A stretch of DNA of 64,000 bases from Gari tellinella (taxonomy: Eukaryota > Mollusca > Bivalvia > Cardiida > Psammobiidae), in the NCBI GenBank assembly GCA_922989275.2, contig OV277856.1:90167038-90231037 (forward strand), in the 5' to 3' direction. The notes under the pieces were generated by a model, which worked only from the letters and a program-made list of their open reading frames with translations, had not been told where the DNA came from and made no database searches. The translations under genes and the position numbers were made by a program. Below, in pieces: positions 11,054-22,497 of the stretch. Every line of letters begins with the position of its first letter. Position 1 is the first letter of the stretch.

Positions 11054-12381
11054 AACAAGGGCCACTATGGCCCTAAATCGCTCACCTGGTTCACCATGTA
11101 AAATTAACCTATAGTGACCTAGATTATGACTGGACATGACCCACAATCAACCTTTAGAGTTTTAACAAGATTTTTCTATAATTTGACCTAGTGACCTAGT
11201 TTTTGACCAGACACAATCCACATTTGATTTTGACCTAGATTTGATGTAGGCAAACATTCTGAAAATATTTCATTCAGATCTAACGAGATTTGTAGCCTCT
11301 AGAGGGTTAACACTGTTTTTCTTTGATTTGGCATAGTGACCTAGTTTTTAACTGGACATGACCCACATTCGAACTTGACCTAGATTTCATCAAGACAAAC
11401 ATTTTGATCAAGCTACATAAAGATCCATTGAGATTTGTAGCTTCTAGAGTGTTAACAAGGTTTTTCTATGATTTGACCTAGTGACCTAATTTTTGACCCG
11501 AAATGACCCACATTCAAACTTGACTTTGATATCAATAAGGCAAACATTCTGACCAAGTTTCATTAAGATCCATTGAGATTTGTAGCCTCTAGAGTGTTAA
11601 AAAGGTTTTTATATGATTTGACCTAGTGACCTAGTTTTTGACTGGACATGACCCACATTCAAACTTGACCTAGATATCAATGAGGCAAACATTCTGAACA
11701 AGTTTCATTAAGATCCATTGAGATTTGTAGCCTCTAGAGTGTTAACAAGGTTTTTCTATGATTTGACCTAGTGACCTAGTTTTTGACCTGACATGACCCA
11801 CATTCGAACTTGACCTAGATATCAATGAGGCAAACATTTTGACCAAGTTTCATTAAGATCCATTAAGATTTGTAGCCTCTAGAGTGTTAACGAGGTTTTT
11901 CTATGATTTGACCTAGTGACCTAGTTTTTGACCGGACATGACCCACATTCGAACTTGACCTAGATATCAATGAGGCAAACATTCTGACCAAGTTTCATTA
12001 AGATCCATTGAGATTTGTAGCCTCTAGAGTGTTAACGAGGTTTTTCTATGATTTGACCTAGTGACCTAGTTTTTGACCGGACATGACCCACATTCAAACT
12101 TGATCTAGATATCAATGAGGCAAACATTCTGACCAAGTTTCATTTAGATCCATTGAGATTTGTAGCCTCTAGAGTGTTAACAAGGCTTTTCCATGATTTG
12201 ACCTAGTGACCTGGTTTTTGACTGGACATGACCCACATTCGAACTTGACCTAGATTTCATCAAGACAAACATTGTCATGAAGTTTCATGAAAATCAGATG
12301 AAATGTGTAGGCGCTAGAGCGTTAACGAACAAATGTGAACGGACGGACGACAGACATTCAGCTTCGTGCCAGGTGAGCTAA
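11054..12381 (+). mobile_element. Helitron/Helentron-like element with 145-bp tandem core, copy 2
   Basis: The same 5' end as copy 1 (AACAAGGGCCACTATGGCCC). The end CTTCGTGCCAGGTGAGCTAA lacks the left arm of the 3' hairpin, so it is a small 3' deletion variant. Unit marks at 11453, 11598, 11743, 11888, 12033, 12178 and 12323 are exactly 145 bp apart. Seven intact TGACCTAGTGACCT sites are at 11184, 11474, 11619, 11764, 11909, 12054 and 12199; the unit near 11329 is mutated (TTGGCATAGTGACCTAG). It abuts the next element with no spacer. Confidence 0.75.
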
Positions 12382-13762
12382 ACAAGAGGGCCTGAAGGCC
12401 CTGATATCGCTCACCATTTGTAATGAAGCCTGATAGCTTTACCTTTGAATTTCACATGTTTTATTCTAAATCCATTCAAGTTTGTCGACCTACTGTAGTA
12501 TAGTAGAGTATATCAAAGGCAGATAACTAGAGCCTAAACAATACTGAAATGAAGCCTTCTTCTAGCATTTCAAAGTATATCAAGGGCAGGTAACTATTGC
12601 CACAATGATTACATTTCAACAATAATTGCACTCCTTCCAGAACATATAGCTACATCCTTTGTGTACAAGTATAATCAAAATCCATTGAAAACTGTAGTTG
12701 CAAGAGTGTAAACGCTGTAAAATATGGCATTTTCAGCAATTCAAAGGTAGATATCTCTTGATCTACCGTATGTGTCTGATTCCAACCATAATCACCTTTT
12801 TTCGAACTCTTATGGTCATATACAATCTTGGCAAGTTTGAGAGAGCTTGGATAAATATTGTGGCCTCCACAGCGTAAACACTGTTAAATATATCATTTTC
12901 AGCAATTCAAAGGTAGATAACTTTTGACCTATTGATCGGATTACAACCATAATTCAACTCATCCAAAGTCTTATGGTAATATACAATCTGAGTAAGTTTG
13001 AGAAAGATTGGATAAAAGTTGTGACCTCTAGAGTGTAAACATCGTTTAATATGGAAATTTTCAGCAATTCAAAGGTAGATAACTCTCGACCTATGAGTCT
13101 GATTTCAACCATAATCAACCTAATCTGAACTCTTATAGTCATTGACAATCTGAGCAGGTTTGAGATAGATTGGATAAAAATTGTGGTCTCTAGAGTGTAA
13201 ACACTGTTAAATATGGCATTTTCAGCAATTCAAAGGTATATAACTCTTGATCTTTTTGTCAGATTTCAACCAAAATCGAACTTATCTGAACTCTTATGGT
13301 CATATACAATCTGGGGCAAGTTTTAGAAAGATTGGATAAATACTGTGGCCTCTAGAGTGTAAACACTGTTAAATAAGGCATTTTCAGCAATTCAAAGGTA
13401 GATAACTCTTGATCTATTTGTCCGATTTCAACCAAAATCGAACTCTCCCTAACTCTTATGGTCATATACAATCTGTGCAAGTTTTAGAAAGATTGGATAA
13501 ATACTGTGGCCTCTAGAGTGTAAACACTGTTAAATATGGCATTTTCAGCAGTTCAAAGGTAGATAACTCATGACCTATTTGTCCGATTTCAACCATAATC
13601 CAACTCATCCGAACTCTTATGGCAATATACCATCTGAGCAAGTTTGAGAAAGATTGGATAAATATTGTGGCCTCTAGAGTGTAAACACTAAAATTGTTGA
13701 CGCCGGACGCCGGACATTCAAGGATTGCAAAAGCTCACCCTGAGCTAGCTCAGGTGGGCTAA
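12382..13762 (+). mobile_element. Helitron-like element with 161-bp tandem core
   Basis: Starts ACAAGAGGGCCTGAAGGCCC then GATATCGCTCACC. Ends with GCTCACCCTGAGCTAGCTCA then GGTGGGCTAA, the same architecture as the 145-bp elements. The core is unrelated: units marked by GTGTAAACACTGTTAAATAT at 12712, 12878, 13039, 13201, 13363, 13524 and 13685 (spacing 161-166, mostly 161-162) contain TTTTCAGCAATTCAAAGGTA and ACTCTTATGGTCATATACAA. It is joined head-to-tail to the preceding element at CTAA|ACAAG. Non-coding. Confidence 0.7.
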
Positions 13763-13921
13763 AAATTCATTAAAAATGAGTATGAAAACAGGTATGAACA
13801 TTTTTATCTTTTTAACTTTATTTTTTTCATTAGTATTTTAGAACTGAATCGATTTTATCTGGATGTACAACACCACTGAATGCATGAATTGTAAAAATAG
13901 GCATTCAACCAAATTAACTTG

Positions 13922-14101
13922 ACTGAGGAAAACTGTTCCATCTTATACAGTCATAAATATGCCCTACAAAATATATATTCTATATCCTAGCACATGGTAG
14001 CTTGAAGCAGGCTGAAAGTTAAGCAGAAAGTGCCTTACTTTCAGCCTGCTTTAAGTGGCCATGTCTTCAAAGCTAGAAAGAGGCTATATAGTAAAGGGAT
14101 A
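13922..14101 (+). mobile_element. Family A element (forward), left end missing
   Basis: Begins inside the left arm (TGAGGAAAACTGTTCCATCT), has a short hairpin (GAAGCAGGCTGAAAGTTAAG..CTTTCAGCCTGCTTTAAG) and ends TATATAGTAAAGGGATAA. Confidence 0.65.
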
Positions 14102-14148
14102 ACACAAGTTTGACTGTAGAAGTTACTTGCAGCAATACCAGGGCTCCA

Positions 14149-14339
14149 GATAAGAGGTAGTTATTTTAACATATCCAACATTTTCTCACTCTTTTTAGCA
14201 CCAAATCCTATGGTGTTACTACTCATTAGAATCGTCTCAAAGAGACGATTCTAATGAGTAGTGACACCATAGGGTTTAATTCAGAAATAAAGATTTTAGT
14301 TTTTGAAAAACTACCCTTATCTGGTGCTCTGAATACCAT
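14149..14339. mobile_element. Family C hAT-like MITE, intact
   Basis: Ends CAGGGCTCCAGATAAG and CTTATCTGGTGCTCTG are inverted. Flanks give a 5-bp direct repeat AATAC. The core is an almost perfect hairpin, ATGGTGTTACTACTCATTAG AATCGTCTC and complement, centred near 14236. CAG..CTG ends with a 5-bp duplication fit the hAT superfamily variant with 5-bp target sites (inference). Confidence 0.75.
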
Positions 14340-14883
14340 CGTAAAATTAACCTAACCCTTATTGTCTGCTTTAATCATCCTTTGAAAATTATTTAAAATT
14401 CAACCTTTTATGTGCGTATTGGACACATCAATCGCCAAAACGAGTGCCAAACAAATTTACAATCTGGATCCTCAGATCACAAGCCAAGTTACTTGTGTAT
14501 GATCAGGAACAAAACTGTTTGCTCATTCAAGTTGAATCACTCTTGGCAGGACAAGTTTCAAATCTCCTGAGACACATGCAGTGAGAAGGAGTCCACAAAT
14601 TAAGTTCAGGCTTCTTATTCAAAATGTCTTGCAGAATTAACCTTCAGTTTTACACGATTATGACAGTGCAATTGAGTGAATTGACTAATAATAAATTAAA
14701 CAATCTCTTTATAGAAACTAAATAGGATTAAAAGCCTATGATTTTTAACATTGGTGGCAAACTGAACTTGTTCACTGCCTATGGTAACTTTGCTGACATT
14801 TTGCCAACAAACTGGATCAAGATCAGAATGATCAATCATACTGTTTTATATTCGTTTTTAAAAATGCAAGGGAAACACTTGAC

Positions 14884-15181
14884 AAACATATGACCGCTTA
14901 AAGCAGGTTCAAAGAAAAGCAGAATGTGCCTTGTAAGGTTCATTCTGCTTTACTCTCCGCTCAGATCCCCAGGGTGCTTCTTCAATAACCATCGCTTAAA
15001 ATACATGTTAATTACTTATTTTTACAATATTGATTGCTTTCAACGTTTAAGCTACAATCTTCTATGATAAGGAAAATATTTTGTATGGTACATATTCATG
15101 ACTGTATAATCTGCAACTATTTTCTTAAATGGAGCGCTAAATTGAATGCTCTAAGCGCTTTTTATGTGGAGAAAGGGTTAA
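14884..15181 (-). mobile_element. Family A element (reverse) with internal insertion
   Basis: The hairpin (AAAGCAGGTTCAAAGAAAAG..CATTCTGCTTTACTC) at 14897-14957 is separated from its right arm (GTTTAAGCTACAATCTTCTA, 15044 on) by about 85 bp of other sequence. It ends GGAGAAAGGGTTAA at 15181. Confidence 0.6.
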
Positions 15182-15234
15182 CAAGACAGGATAGACTTGA
15201 AGAGGCATTACTATGTGGGTAGTTTTAACTCTTC

Positions 15235-15440
15235 GCACGCTAGCGGTGGATATACCTGCCATAGTGATTATCTCTGCAAACAGATTGGATCCAGATGAGA
15301 CGCCGCGTAACACAGCGTCTCATCAGGATCCAAACTATTTGCCATTCTGACACTGAATTTAAAAGATTTTTTTGAAAATTTTAACTTTAGAACCATAGCT
15401 GACGACAAATTGTTGCAGACGAAAAAATTACCCAGCATGC
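15235..15440 (+). mobile_element. TTAA element family D (right end decayed)
   Basis: TTAACTCTTCGCACGCTAGC at the left. The hairpin GCAAACAGATTGGATCCAGA TGAGACGC and complement GCGTCTCATCAGGATCCAAA is near 15275-15341. The intact relative is at 38223-38426. Confidence 0.6.
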
Positions 15441-15864
15441 AAAGAGATATATAGACATGAAAAGGTGTTTCTAATAGAGACAAGGTTCCTTTTCTTCAAA
15501 TGTATGCATGAAAAGTTTGTTCTCTTCTTGACTGGTATGCAAACAGACTGGTCCCACATCAGATACATAGTACATATAGTATCTTAGCAACTAAGCAGAC
15601 AGGTTTGTTTTTTTTCAAACATAATTAAGATTAAAGCAGATAAGATTAAAGGAGGATGAGGTTAAGTGTGTAACCCTAGTATGTACTGAAGTAATTAAAT
15701 CTATTTACTGCCCTATGTTCCTAGAGTAATTCACCTGTGTATCAATTAGGTAAATGAGGAATGTGGAAAGTTCAAACAATGCCAAATAAGACCATGTCAC
15801 CCTGACAACTCCTGCACTGTTAGTAACCCTTACAATGATGAATTCTATAGTAGACATTCATATT

Positions 15865-16021
15865 ATAACCCATTACCCTATAGCCTGACAATAGTTTTGA
15901 GCTAGAATATTGTAAATATTTCTTATGATACATATTCAAAACTGTATAAATTGGAAATTTTTACCTCAGCGGAAAATAAATTACAGGCGTTAAAAGGCGT
16001 ATTTATGGGGTAATGGGTTAA
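15865..16021 (-). mobile_element. Family A element (reverse), hairpin deleted
   Basis: Left ATAACCCATTACCCTATAGC, right TTTATGGGGTAATGGGTTAA (TTAA 16018-16021). The whole central hairpin is missing, as expected from deletion at a long palindrome. Confidence 0.7.
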
Positions 16022-17013
16022 TCAAACAAAAATTCCATGCAGTTAGATGTCTTTCAACGTCACAGAAACAAATTCCAGACTAAAGTACTGCATTGAGAGT
16101 TTGAGACTATAGAATTTTTTTCCAATGCTGCACATCCGTGACTATGAATTGAAAGTAAAGGAATAAACTTGGAACTAATGACGTAAAAATGTGTATCTAT
16201 GGGGTAATGGGTTAAAATGAAACTTATTATTGTAGTTAAATATAAAAGCTTGATGCCTCCACTTTGTTGTTGCTGGCACCTGCTAGGAATGCAATACCTT
16301 AGTCTTGTTCGCTTCTTTTCAAGTTTAGTTTTTACTCCTTCCTAGCAGCAAGAAAAACATTACGTGTACTGGTTATATATGGACACTTGAGGATTACGCT
16401 TAATAATTTTTGCACTTATGACAGTATTGGACTTGATTAAAAGGCTCTTGTACAAATAAGAAGCCGTGTGATTTGAAGAAGCTCTCTGATCAGGGCCTAC
16501 ACTGTTTGCACTGGATGTATATACTGTGTTCCTGCACTATAAGGGTTAATGAGGCTTAGATTAGTAAACACCATCTCTCTCCATTGGAATTCTGTTGCAT
16601 GACAGCAAGTCTTTGGATTCTAGAAATGTGTCAAATAAAAGTAATCAATAACCAATTAAGACTGGATCACTTTGATAATTGGACAATAAGATACCCTAAG
16701 GAACATGCTAAATGAAGCCTCTTTCCAATGCCTCTTCCTCTTGAATGGGCTTTAATTGAATGTTCACAACTATCCATTAAGAATAATTATAAGACTGAGG
16801 AATAAACACCCAGGTAAAAATTCCCACTGACCCAAGTACCCAAGGTAAGGATACCTTATCCTTGATCAATAAGATGTTTAAGCTTTTTAATGCTCATTAA
16901 TGATGATTCTACCTAATGTTGAATAATCTCATCTGAATGTTGGTGACATGGCTGTAAAGTGTCCTCAACCTTTGCCTTTTTAGTCCTTAGCCCTCATTGC
17001 ATGATTTCAGTGT
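16022..17013. other. Intron stretch with two element fragments
   Basis: The right end of a family A copy lies at about 16140-16217 (..TCTATGGGGTAATGGGTTAA). The right half of a family G copy lies at about 16470-16549 (CTCTCTGATCAGGGCCTACA..CTATAAGGGTTAA). Otherwise unremarkable. Confidence 0.5.
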
Positions 17014-17263
17014 TTAACCCATTCCCCATAAATACCCCATTTTACGCCTTTCACTTATTCCTTCACTTAAGAAAATAATCCAACATTAAACAATCGGGAA
17101 TATGTTATATAAAAAATATTTTCTATATTCTAGCAGATTATAACTTAAAGCAGGCTGAAAGTAAAGCAGAATGTGCCTTAAGGCACATTCTGCTTTACTT
17201 TCAACCTGCTTAAAGTGGCGACCTATCTTCAATGCTGGAACCAGACTGTGGGGTAATGGGTTT
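17014..17263 (+). mobile_element. TTAA element family A (forward), near-perfect hairpin
   Basis: TTAACCCATTCCCCATAAAT at 17014; right end TGTGGGGTAATGGGTTTA. The hairpin at about 17144-17214 pairs CTTAAAGCAGGCTGAAAGTA AAGCAGAATGTGCC with its complement around CCTTAAGG, with few mismatches. A 69-codon frame starting at 17171 is a by-product of the stem, not a gene. Confidence 0.85.
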
Positions 17264-17737
17264 ATGAAGGTAGTTGTTTCACACAGATTGGAAGTAAAGC
17301 AAAAAGATACTGCAGGAGATACCTGTCCGATTGTAGGAAAAGCTCATGTAATACCAGGACATGATAGAAGCATAGAATGACCTTTCCATAAGAAATAGGT
17401 CAGAATGTAAAACCAACTTATCTATGAAGGCAAGTGCTACAATTAGTCTAAACTAAAAACTATTTAAATAATACATCCTTATGCAATGTCAGTCAGCTTA
17501 AAATCTTGTTCAATGTTTTTATTTTACTATTGCCTCACTTTTAAGAACTATTTCCTTACTATCTGACCTAGTTCCAACTGTTTACAAATGCTATAATCTT
17601 GTATATAGTTATATAGAAAGATAATATGGAACAAGCTTATTAAAACTGGCACAAATACCCCTGCCACTGCAGTTAGTATGAGACAAGATTTGGAAACATC
17701 AGAAAACAATTATTCAAATGTACATTAATACTGTCTT

Positions 17738-17895
17738 GAATGTGCACCATTAGAAATAGTTCCTATATCCTAGCAGAGGATAGCTTAAAGTTGGCTGAAA
17801 GTAAAGCATAATATTCCTTAAGGAGCATTCTGCTTTGAATTCAGCCTGCTTTAAGAAATAATCTGTCTTCAATACTAAAAACAAGTCATGGGGGA
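17738..17895 (+). mobile_element. Family A element (forward), both ends decayed
   Basis: TTAGAAATAGTTCCTATATC CTAGCAG then the hairpin AAAGTTGGCTGAAAGTAAAG..GAATTCAGCCTGCTTTAAG. The right end reads CATGGGGGAGGG. Confidence 0.6.
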
Positions 17896-18479
17896 GGGTT
17901 AGGATGTTATCTAAATTGTTATCCATTCTGGCCATGGAGTACATACATTTACTCCCTGAGCAACGCCTGTAGCAGCAATTGACATATAGATGGCAAAGAT
18001 TTCTGTAACTTACTACAAGTCAGCTATTGACATACAGGGCTAGTGACTACCAGCCTGATATTTTTTATTTGATATCTCATTTACAATGCACATCCCTATG
18101 GGACCCTTTTATAAACCAGCCATTATTGATTTGTCACAATAAAGCACTATAAATGAGTTTTTTTCCCCGAGCAGAGAATAAAGCATACACTGAACTACAC
18201 TTCCAGTATACAAACACCTGGGTATTACCTCTTACCTCCACAGAAACCTTACAGCAGGTCTACATACCGGAACTTCTGTACATAAGTTCAACTTTGGTTT
18301 TGATGCTAACTTAAATGAGATTTCTGCTTTTCATTCATTGATCTTGCTTTAAGCAGTATCCAGCCCTAAAGGGGTCATTCAAAAGAAGACTTGCTGACAT
18401 CCTTTTTAATTGGGGATAGCTTTAGGCAGGATAAACTAAAACTGCAGCTCAATGTGACAAATACTTCCAATCGATACAC

Positions 18480-19560
18480 ACTGCAGCAACCCTAGCCCTA
18501 TCCCATTTTCAAGGCTAGAGGTCAAGGTGAAGGTCCCACAGACATAATATCACCATCCTGCACATGTACTACTTGTGATTATCGTATGCCTTGGTATGAT
18601 ATCGAGCGTTTTCGCATGTATCTGCACAGTAAAATACAAGAGTCTGTATCAGCCACCTTGTATCAGCCACTTTGTATTTTACTCTGACGTCGTTTTCGAT
18701 TTAATGTGACGTCATTTACGTACATGTACAAGTGCCGCGTTAATCATTGTGGCAAACAAAAATTCTTGTTCTGCTTCAAATAACTAATAAATTTTGGATA
18801 TAAAATGATTTAAACAACTATTTAGTTGTTTCTCGTGTGTATTCAATGCATATAATAAACACATCACAAGTTGGCAGTGCGATACAGAGTGTTGCATTTA
18901 GCTCTCGAAACAACCGATCAGACTCGCGCCAAGGCGCTCGTCAGATCAGCTATTTCCGCCAAAAACTTCTTGAGCTAAATACATCACTCTGTATCGCACT
19001 GTCAACTGGTAATGTGTATTTATTGTGTATGCAAAGTGTATCAGACTGACAAAGATACAAACTACTTACTATGACTTGAACCCATTTTCAAGGTTAGAGG
19101 TCAAGGTCAAAGGGACCTGAAATTTGTGTCATGCATATCTACATCCTGTGATGCATTATATGCCAAGTATCAAATGATAGAGGTTGAAACTGAAGGAGAA
19201 GTTCACCGGACAAGATGCACACTACTTACCCTAGCCCTAACCCATTATAAAGGCCAGAAGTCAAGGTCACATGGACATGAAATTTGTGTCAAACACATCT
19301 ACAACTCTTGATACACATGCATGCTATGTATCAAGTGTCTGGGGGGTTAATGTGAAGGAGTTTGCTGGACAAGATTTGGATCAGATTTTTGCAATTTAAA
19401 GGCCAAAGGTAAAGGTCACCAGACCTGAAAGTTACAATCTACAATTCACGATTAAGATTTATCTTAAGCATCAAGTACCTGAGATTGAAACTGAATGAGT
19501 TCTTCATGGGACATGAAAATACTGCTAACCCTAGATCCAACCCATTATCAAGGGCCTTAC
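18480..19560. repeat. Tandem repeat, about 155-bp unit (AGAGGTCAAGGTCAAAGG type)
   Basis: Units beginning near CCCATTTTCAAGG at 18503, 19082 and (diverged) 19239, 19392 and 19540, with AGAGGTCAAGGTCAAAGGGA and GAAATTTGTGTCA. The array is split by the palindromic element at about 18550-19070. TCAAGGTCA half-sites recur in the units. Confidence 0.55.
18550..19070. mobile_element. Palindromic element with 50-bp inverted arms
   Basis: Arms 18854-18904 and 18972-19024 are complementary (AGTTGGCAGTGCGATACAGA against TCTGTATCGCACTGTCAACT and beyond), around a 67-bp loop. A second inverted pair (AGTAAAATACAAG..TTTGTATTTTACT, about 18627-18682) surrounds a duplicated TTGTATCAGCCAC. It holds a perfect TGACGTCA (18707-18714). 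Outer boundaries are uncertain. The 70-codon frame at 18837-19049 is read through the arms and is not a gene. Confidence 0.5.
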
Positions 19561-19639
19561 TAACACAAAAAGCTTTCTGCTTTATTTCTGGTTTGAATTT
19601 CACAGTCTTCTGTTTCAAATTTTGCCATGCTAGGCTGCT

Positions 19640-19891
19640 TTAACCCTTTACCTCATAGCCTGTTTCTAGTTTTGAAGACAGTTGAACAATCAAAGCAGGC
19701 TGAAAGTAAAGCAGAATGTGCCTTAAGACACATTCTGCTTTACTTTCAGCCTGCTTAAAGCTAAAATCTGCAAGCCTATATAAAATATTTGTAATTGTAA
19801 TTGTTCTTGAGGGTATAAACTGGAACTATTTTCTTCAGCAGAGGAATAAATTAAATACACTAAAAGTCGCTTCTATGGGGGAAAGGGTTAA
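19640..19891 (-). mobile_element. TTAA element family A (reverse)
   Basis: TTAA at 19640-19643 and 19888-19891. Hairpin AAAGCAGGCTGAAAGTAAAG CAGAATGTG and complement at about 19695-19757. A 67-codon frame at 19716-19919 is again a stem artefact. Confidence 0.85.
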
Positions 19892-19984
19892 TAAAGGACC
19901 ACTTATTTTATTGAATTAGCAATTAAGTTTGATTGTAGAAGAAAAATCTAGAACAAGAGTTATCAGAAAACAAAGCCTGCCCGT

Positions 19985-20475
19985 CACAAATCTAAAGCTT
20001 TAAATACAAAGGTTGAGGTTGAGGTCATGGTCACAATGGTCAAAATTTCACATCTATATAGATGAAAAGACATTGTCTAAAGGTGTGTGTTCTGCAAATA
20101 TGAAAACTGTAGGTCAAAGGATATAGTTGTTGTGACGACTTTTCAAATCATAAACACACACTTTGACACTTAAACATAGAGACTGAGGTCAAGGTCACAA
20201 GGGTCATAATTTTCACATGGATGGAAAAGTCTTGTCCCAAGGTATGTGTGCTGTAAGTATGGAAGCTGTAGGACAAAGGGTATAGCAGTTATAAGCACTT
20301 TGCAAAACTTAAGCCCAAATTTTGAAACTTAAATGCAGAGGCTGAGGTCAAGGTCAATGTCACTGGGGTCAAACTTATCAATGGTATAGAAAGGTCTTGT
20401 CTCAAGATGCGGGTGCTACAAGTATGAAAGCTGTATATCAAAGGATATAGCAGTTGCGAACACTTTCTTGAAACC
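19985..20475. repeat. Tandem repeat, about 160-165-bp unit (GAGGCTGAGGTCAAGGTCA type)
   Basis: Three diverged units, each with GAGG(T/C)TGAGGTCA(A/T)GGTCA (near 20010, 20175, 20338), then ATGGAAAAGTCTTGTCCCAA and AGCTGTAGG(A/T)CAAAGG. The same family recurs at 62150-62430. It may be the core of a Helitron-like element with lost ends. Confidence 0.6.
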
Positions 20476-20834
20476 AGCAAGCTAAAAATATAATATATGA
20501 AACTGATTATATAATAAATGAACTGTATCAATGTGTTTCTTTATCAAAGACTGGTTATGTGCATTGTGAAAATTAATGTAGGTGGAGAGTAAATTTCGAT
20601 TAATAAGCATGACTGGGTTAACTTATTCATAATCCACACTAAAGTTGGTCAATGATTGCTTGCCCAGGCAGCTTGAATGAGGAAAGGCTTTCCTGTTGTC
20701 CGGATACTGCATGCCAACTATGGGTGAAGGCAACTGTATGTCCTCTATTAATGTCATAGTTATACTCCCACACACATTATAAACAGGATATCAATAAGTC
20801 CATCATAACCCAAACTACCACTTCATGTTTCATT

Positions 20835-21050
20835 AAACCCTTTAACTACATATTTAAACAACTGCTGACCTTTGTAACAGTATGGATCCTGATCAGATGC
20901 TGAGTTACTCTGTGTCTGATCAGCATAAAAAACAGTTAGCAAAGAGGACCTCATTTCTGCAAACAGACTGAATAAAAGAAAGACTTATAGAATTTCAAAA
21001 CAACTTTCCAAGCAGATGACGTTTATTTGTGTGTTCAAAGGGATAATCTA
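20835..21050 (+). mobile_element. TTAA-type element family D (decayed)
   Basis: Left AACCCTTTAACTACATA. The hairpin TGGATCCTGATCAGATGCTG AG..CTGATCAGCATAAA is imperfect; the right end GTTCAAAGGGATAA is near 21045. Similar in interior to 38223-38426 (CAAGCAGATGACG). Confidence 0.5.
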
Positions 21051-21227
21051 TCGTATATAATGGTGACCTTGCTCTCTTGTGCTTATTAACTGTTAATTAA
21101 GAAAGTCTTATTTGCATTCGGCTCTCCCTGGTCACAGGTCATAGAGGGACATGATGTAAAGATGGGAGAATATGACAAGATAATTACACACCTAATATGG
21201 TTACAAATTGTCACAGCAACATCTGTA

Positions 21228-21464
21228 TTAACCCATTACCCCATAAATACGACTTTTTGTGACTTTAATTTATTCCTCCACTGAGGAATACAAATATGAA
21301 TATGTTCTGTAAGAAATATTTTCTACATCCTAGTAGATGGTAGCATAAAGCAGGCTGAAAGTAAAGCAGAATGTGCCTTAAGGCACATTCTGCTTTACTT
21401 TCAACCTGCTTTAAGTGCTCACCTATCTCCAATACTAGAAAAAGGCTATGGGGTAATGGGTTAA
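21228..21464 (+). mobile_element. TTAA element family A (forward), intact
   Basis: TTAACCCATTACCCCATAAA (21228) to TATGGGGTAATGGGTTAA (ends 21464). Hairpin AAAGCAGGCTGAAAGTAAAG CAGAATGTGCC around CCTTAAGG at about 21348-21416. One of the best-preserved copies and a good type sequence. Confidence 0.9.
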
Positions 21465-21705
21465 ACTACCCAGAACTCCAAGTAGACTGATCCATGTTTT
21501 TGTAACTAAAAAGATTCACAAAGGAATCTAATAACCCACAAGAGTTACTTAGGGTTGAAAGAGTTAATCATACTTAACTTATTAATGCATGACAAATGTA
21601 ATACAAAAAGTCTCTACAGAAGCTTTTTTATTATATATGTCCTGCAGTGCACAATCAATTGAATCAACTGTCAGTGAAGGTAGTAAGCCTTCTTCCTGTG
21701 GTTGC

Positions 21706-22112
21706 TTAACCCATTTTATCATGAATATGTCTTTGTATGCCTTTAATTTATTTCTTCATTTAAGATTTTATTTGATTTGATTTGTTATGATTTTACTTCG
21801 CTTTTAACAGTATTTCAGTCATATCGCGACGTCCAGCTAATAACAGGTGGAGAATCGAAGACCCCCAGAAGCCCTTTATGCACTGTTCTTCATTTCTTCA
21901 TTTAAGAAAATAGTTCCACTGTATACAGTCATGGATATGCACCGTAAGAAATATACGTAGTCTTTATATCCTAGCAGATTGTAGCTTAAAGTTAAAGTAG
22001 ATTGAAAGTTAAGCAAAATGCACCTTACGGTGCATTCTGCTTTACTTTCAACCTGCTTTAAGTGGCTGCCTGTCTTCAAAACTAGAAACAGGCTATGGGG
22101 GTAATGGGTTAA
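21706..22112 (+). mobile_element. TTAA element family A (forward), interrupted by a SINE tail
   Basis: TTAACCCATTTTATCATGAA at 21706 and GGTAATGGGTTAA ending at 22112. Hairpin at about 21991-22060. The left arm is interrupted at 21765-21892, with a 14-bp duplication of host sequence on both sides. Confidence 0.8.
21765..21892 (-). mobile_element. SINE 3' end (5'-truncated)
   Basis: On the minus strand this reads GGGGGTCTTCGATTCTCCAC.., GTCGCGATATGACTGAAATA, CTGTTAAAAGCGAAGTAAAA and an AATCAAATCAAAT tail. ATGACTGAAATA.TGTTAAAA.CG(A/G)CGT is the conserved tail domain I know from molluscan tRNA-derived SINEs. It is flanked by a perfect 14-bp repeat, TTTCTTCATTTAAG (21751-21764 and 21893-21906), as in LINE-driven insertion. 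No internal promoter remains. Confidence 0.65.
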
Positions 22113-22267
22113 CACATGTTTCGCTGTATTTCCCTCTGGGTTTCCCATATTCTCTCATCTTACAGCATCCCGTAATTCAATGGGCATTTGAAATATATGA
22201 TACCTATGTGTAATGTACAGGAAAATCTGAAAAGCCTGTGGTTATGTTGTGGATATCCATTGCACCA

Positions 22268-22497
22268 TTAACCCTTGTAATGCTAAATTGTCAAATGGAC
22301 TTGCCAGTTTTTTGATAAATGACTTACCACTAGTTTACATTAAAGCATGAGAGATCTATCTCAAGAATATTATACAATATGACAAGCAGTGCAGTCCATA
22401 TTCAGAAGACTGTGTCAGAAACACAGATCTAGGTCTGAACTGTTTGCAAAGGATAGATACATCTGGTTCAAGTACTGTAAGGACTCAACTCATTTAA
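22268..22497 (+). mobile_element. TTAA element family G
   Basis: TTAACCCTTGTAATGC at 22268. The body includes TGATAAATGACTTACCACTA GTTTACAT and a decayed hairpin (CAGTGCAGTCC..AGGTCTGAACTGTTTGC). The usual GTAAGGGTTAA end reads GTAAGGACTCAACTCATTTAA. Confidence 0.6.

Noticed and set aside
11054..12381. Regular 145-bp repeats as a CRISPR-like array
   Set aside because: Units are contiguous with no unique spacers, and the context is an animal intron.
17171..17380. Open frame with MCLKAHSALLS..; similar peptides at 19716-19919, 24385-24624 and, on the minus strand, 28631-28813
   Set aside because: The shared peptide is just the translation of the family A hairpin stem; it recurs because the repeat recurs.
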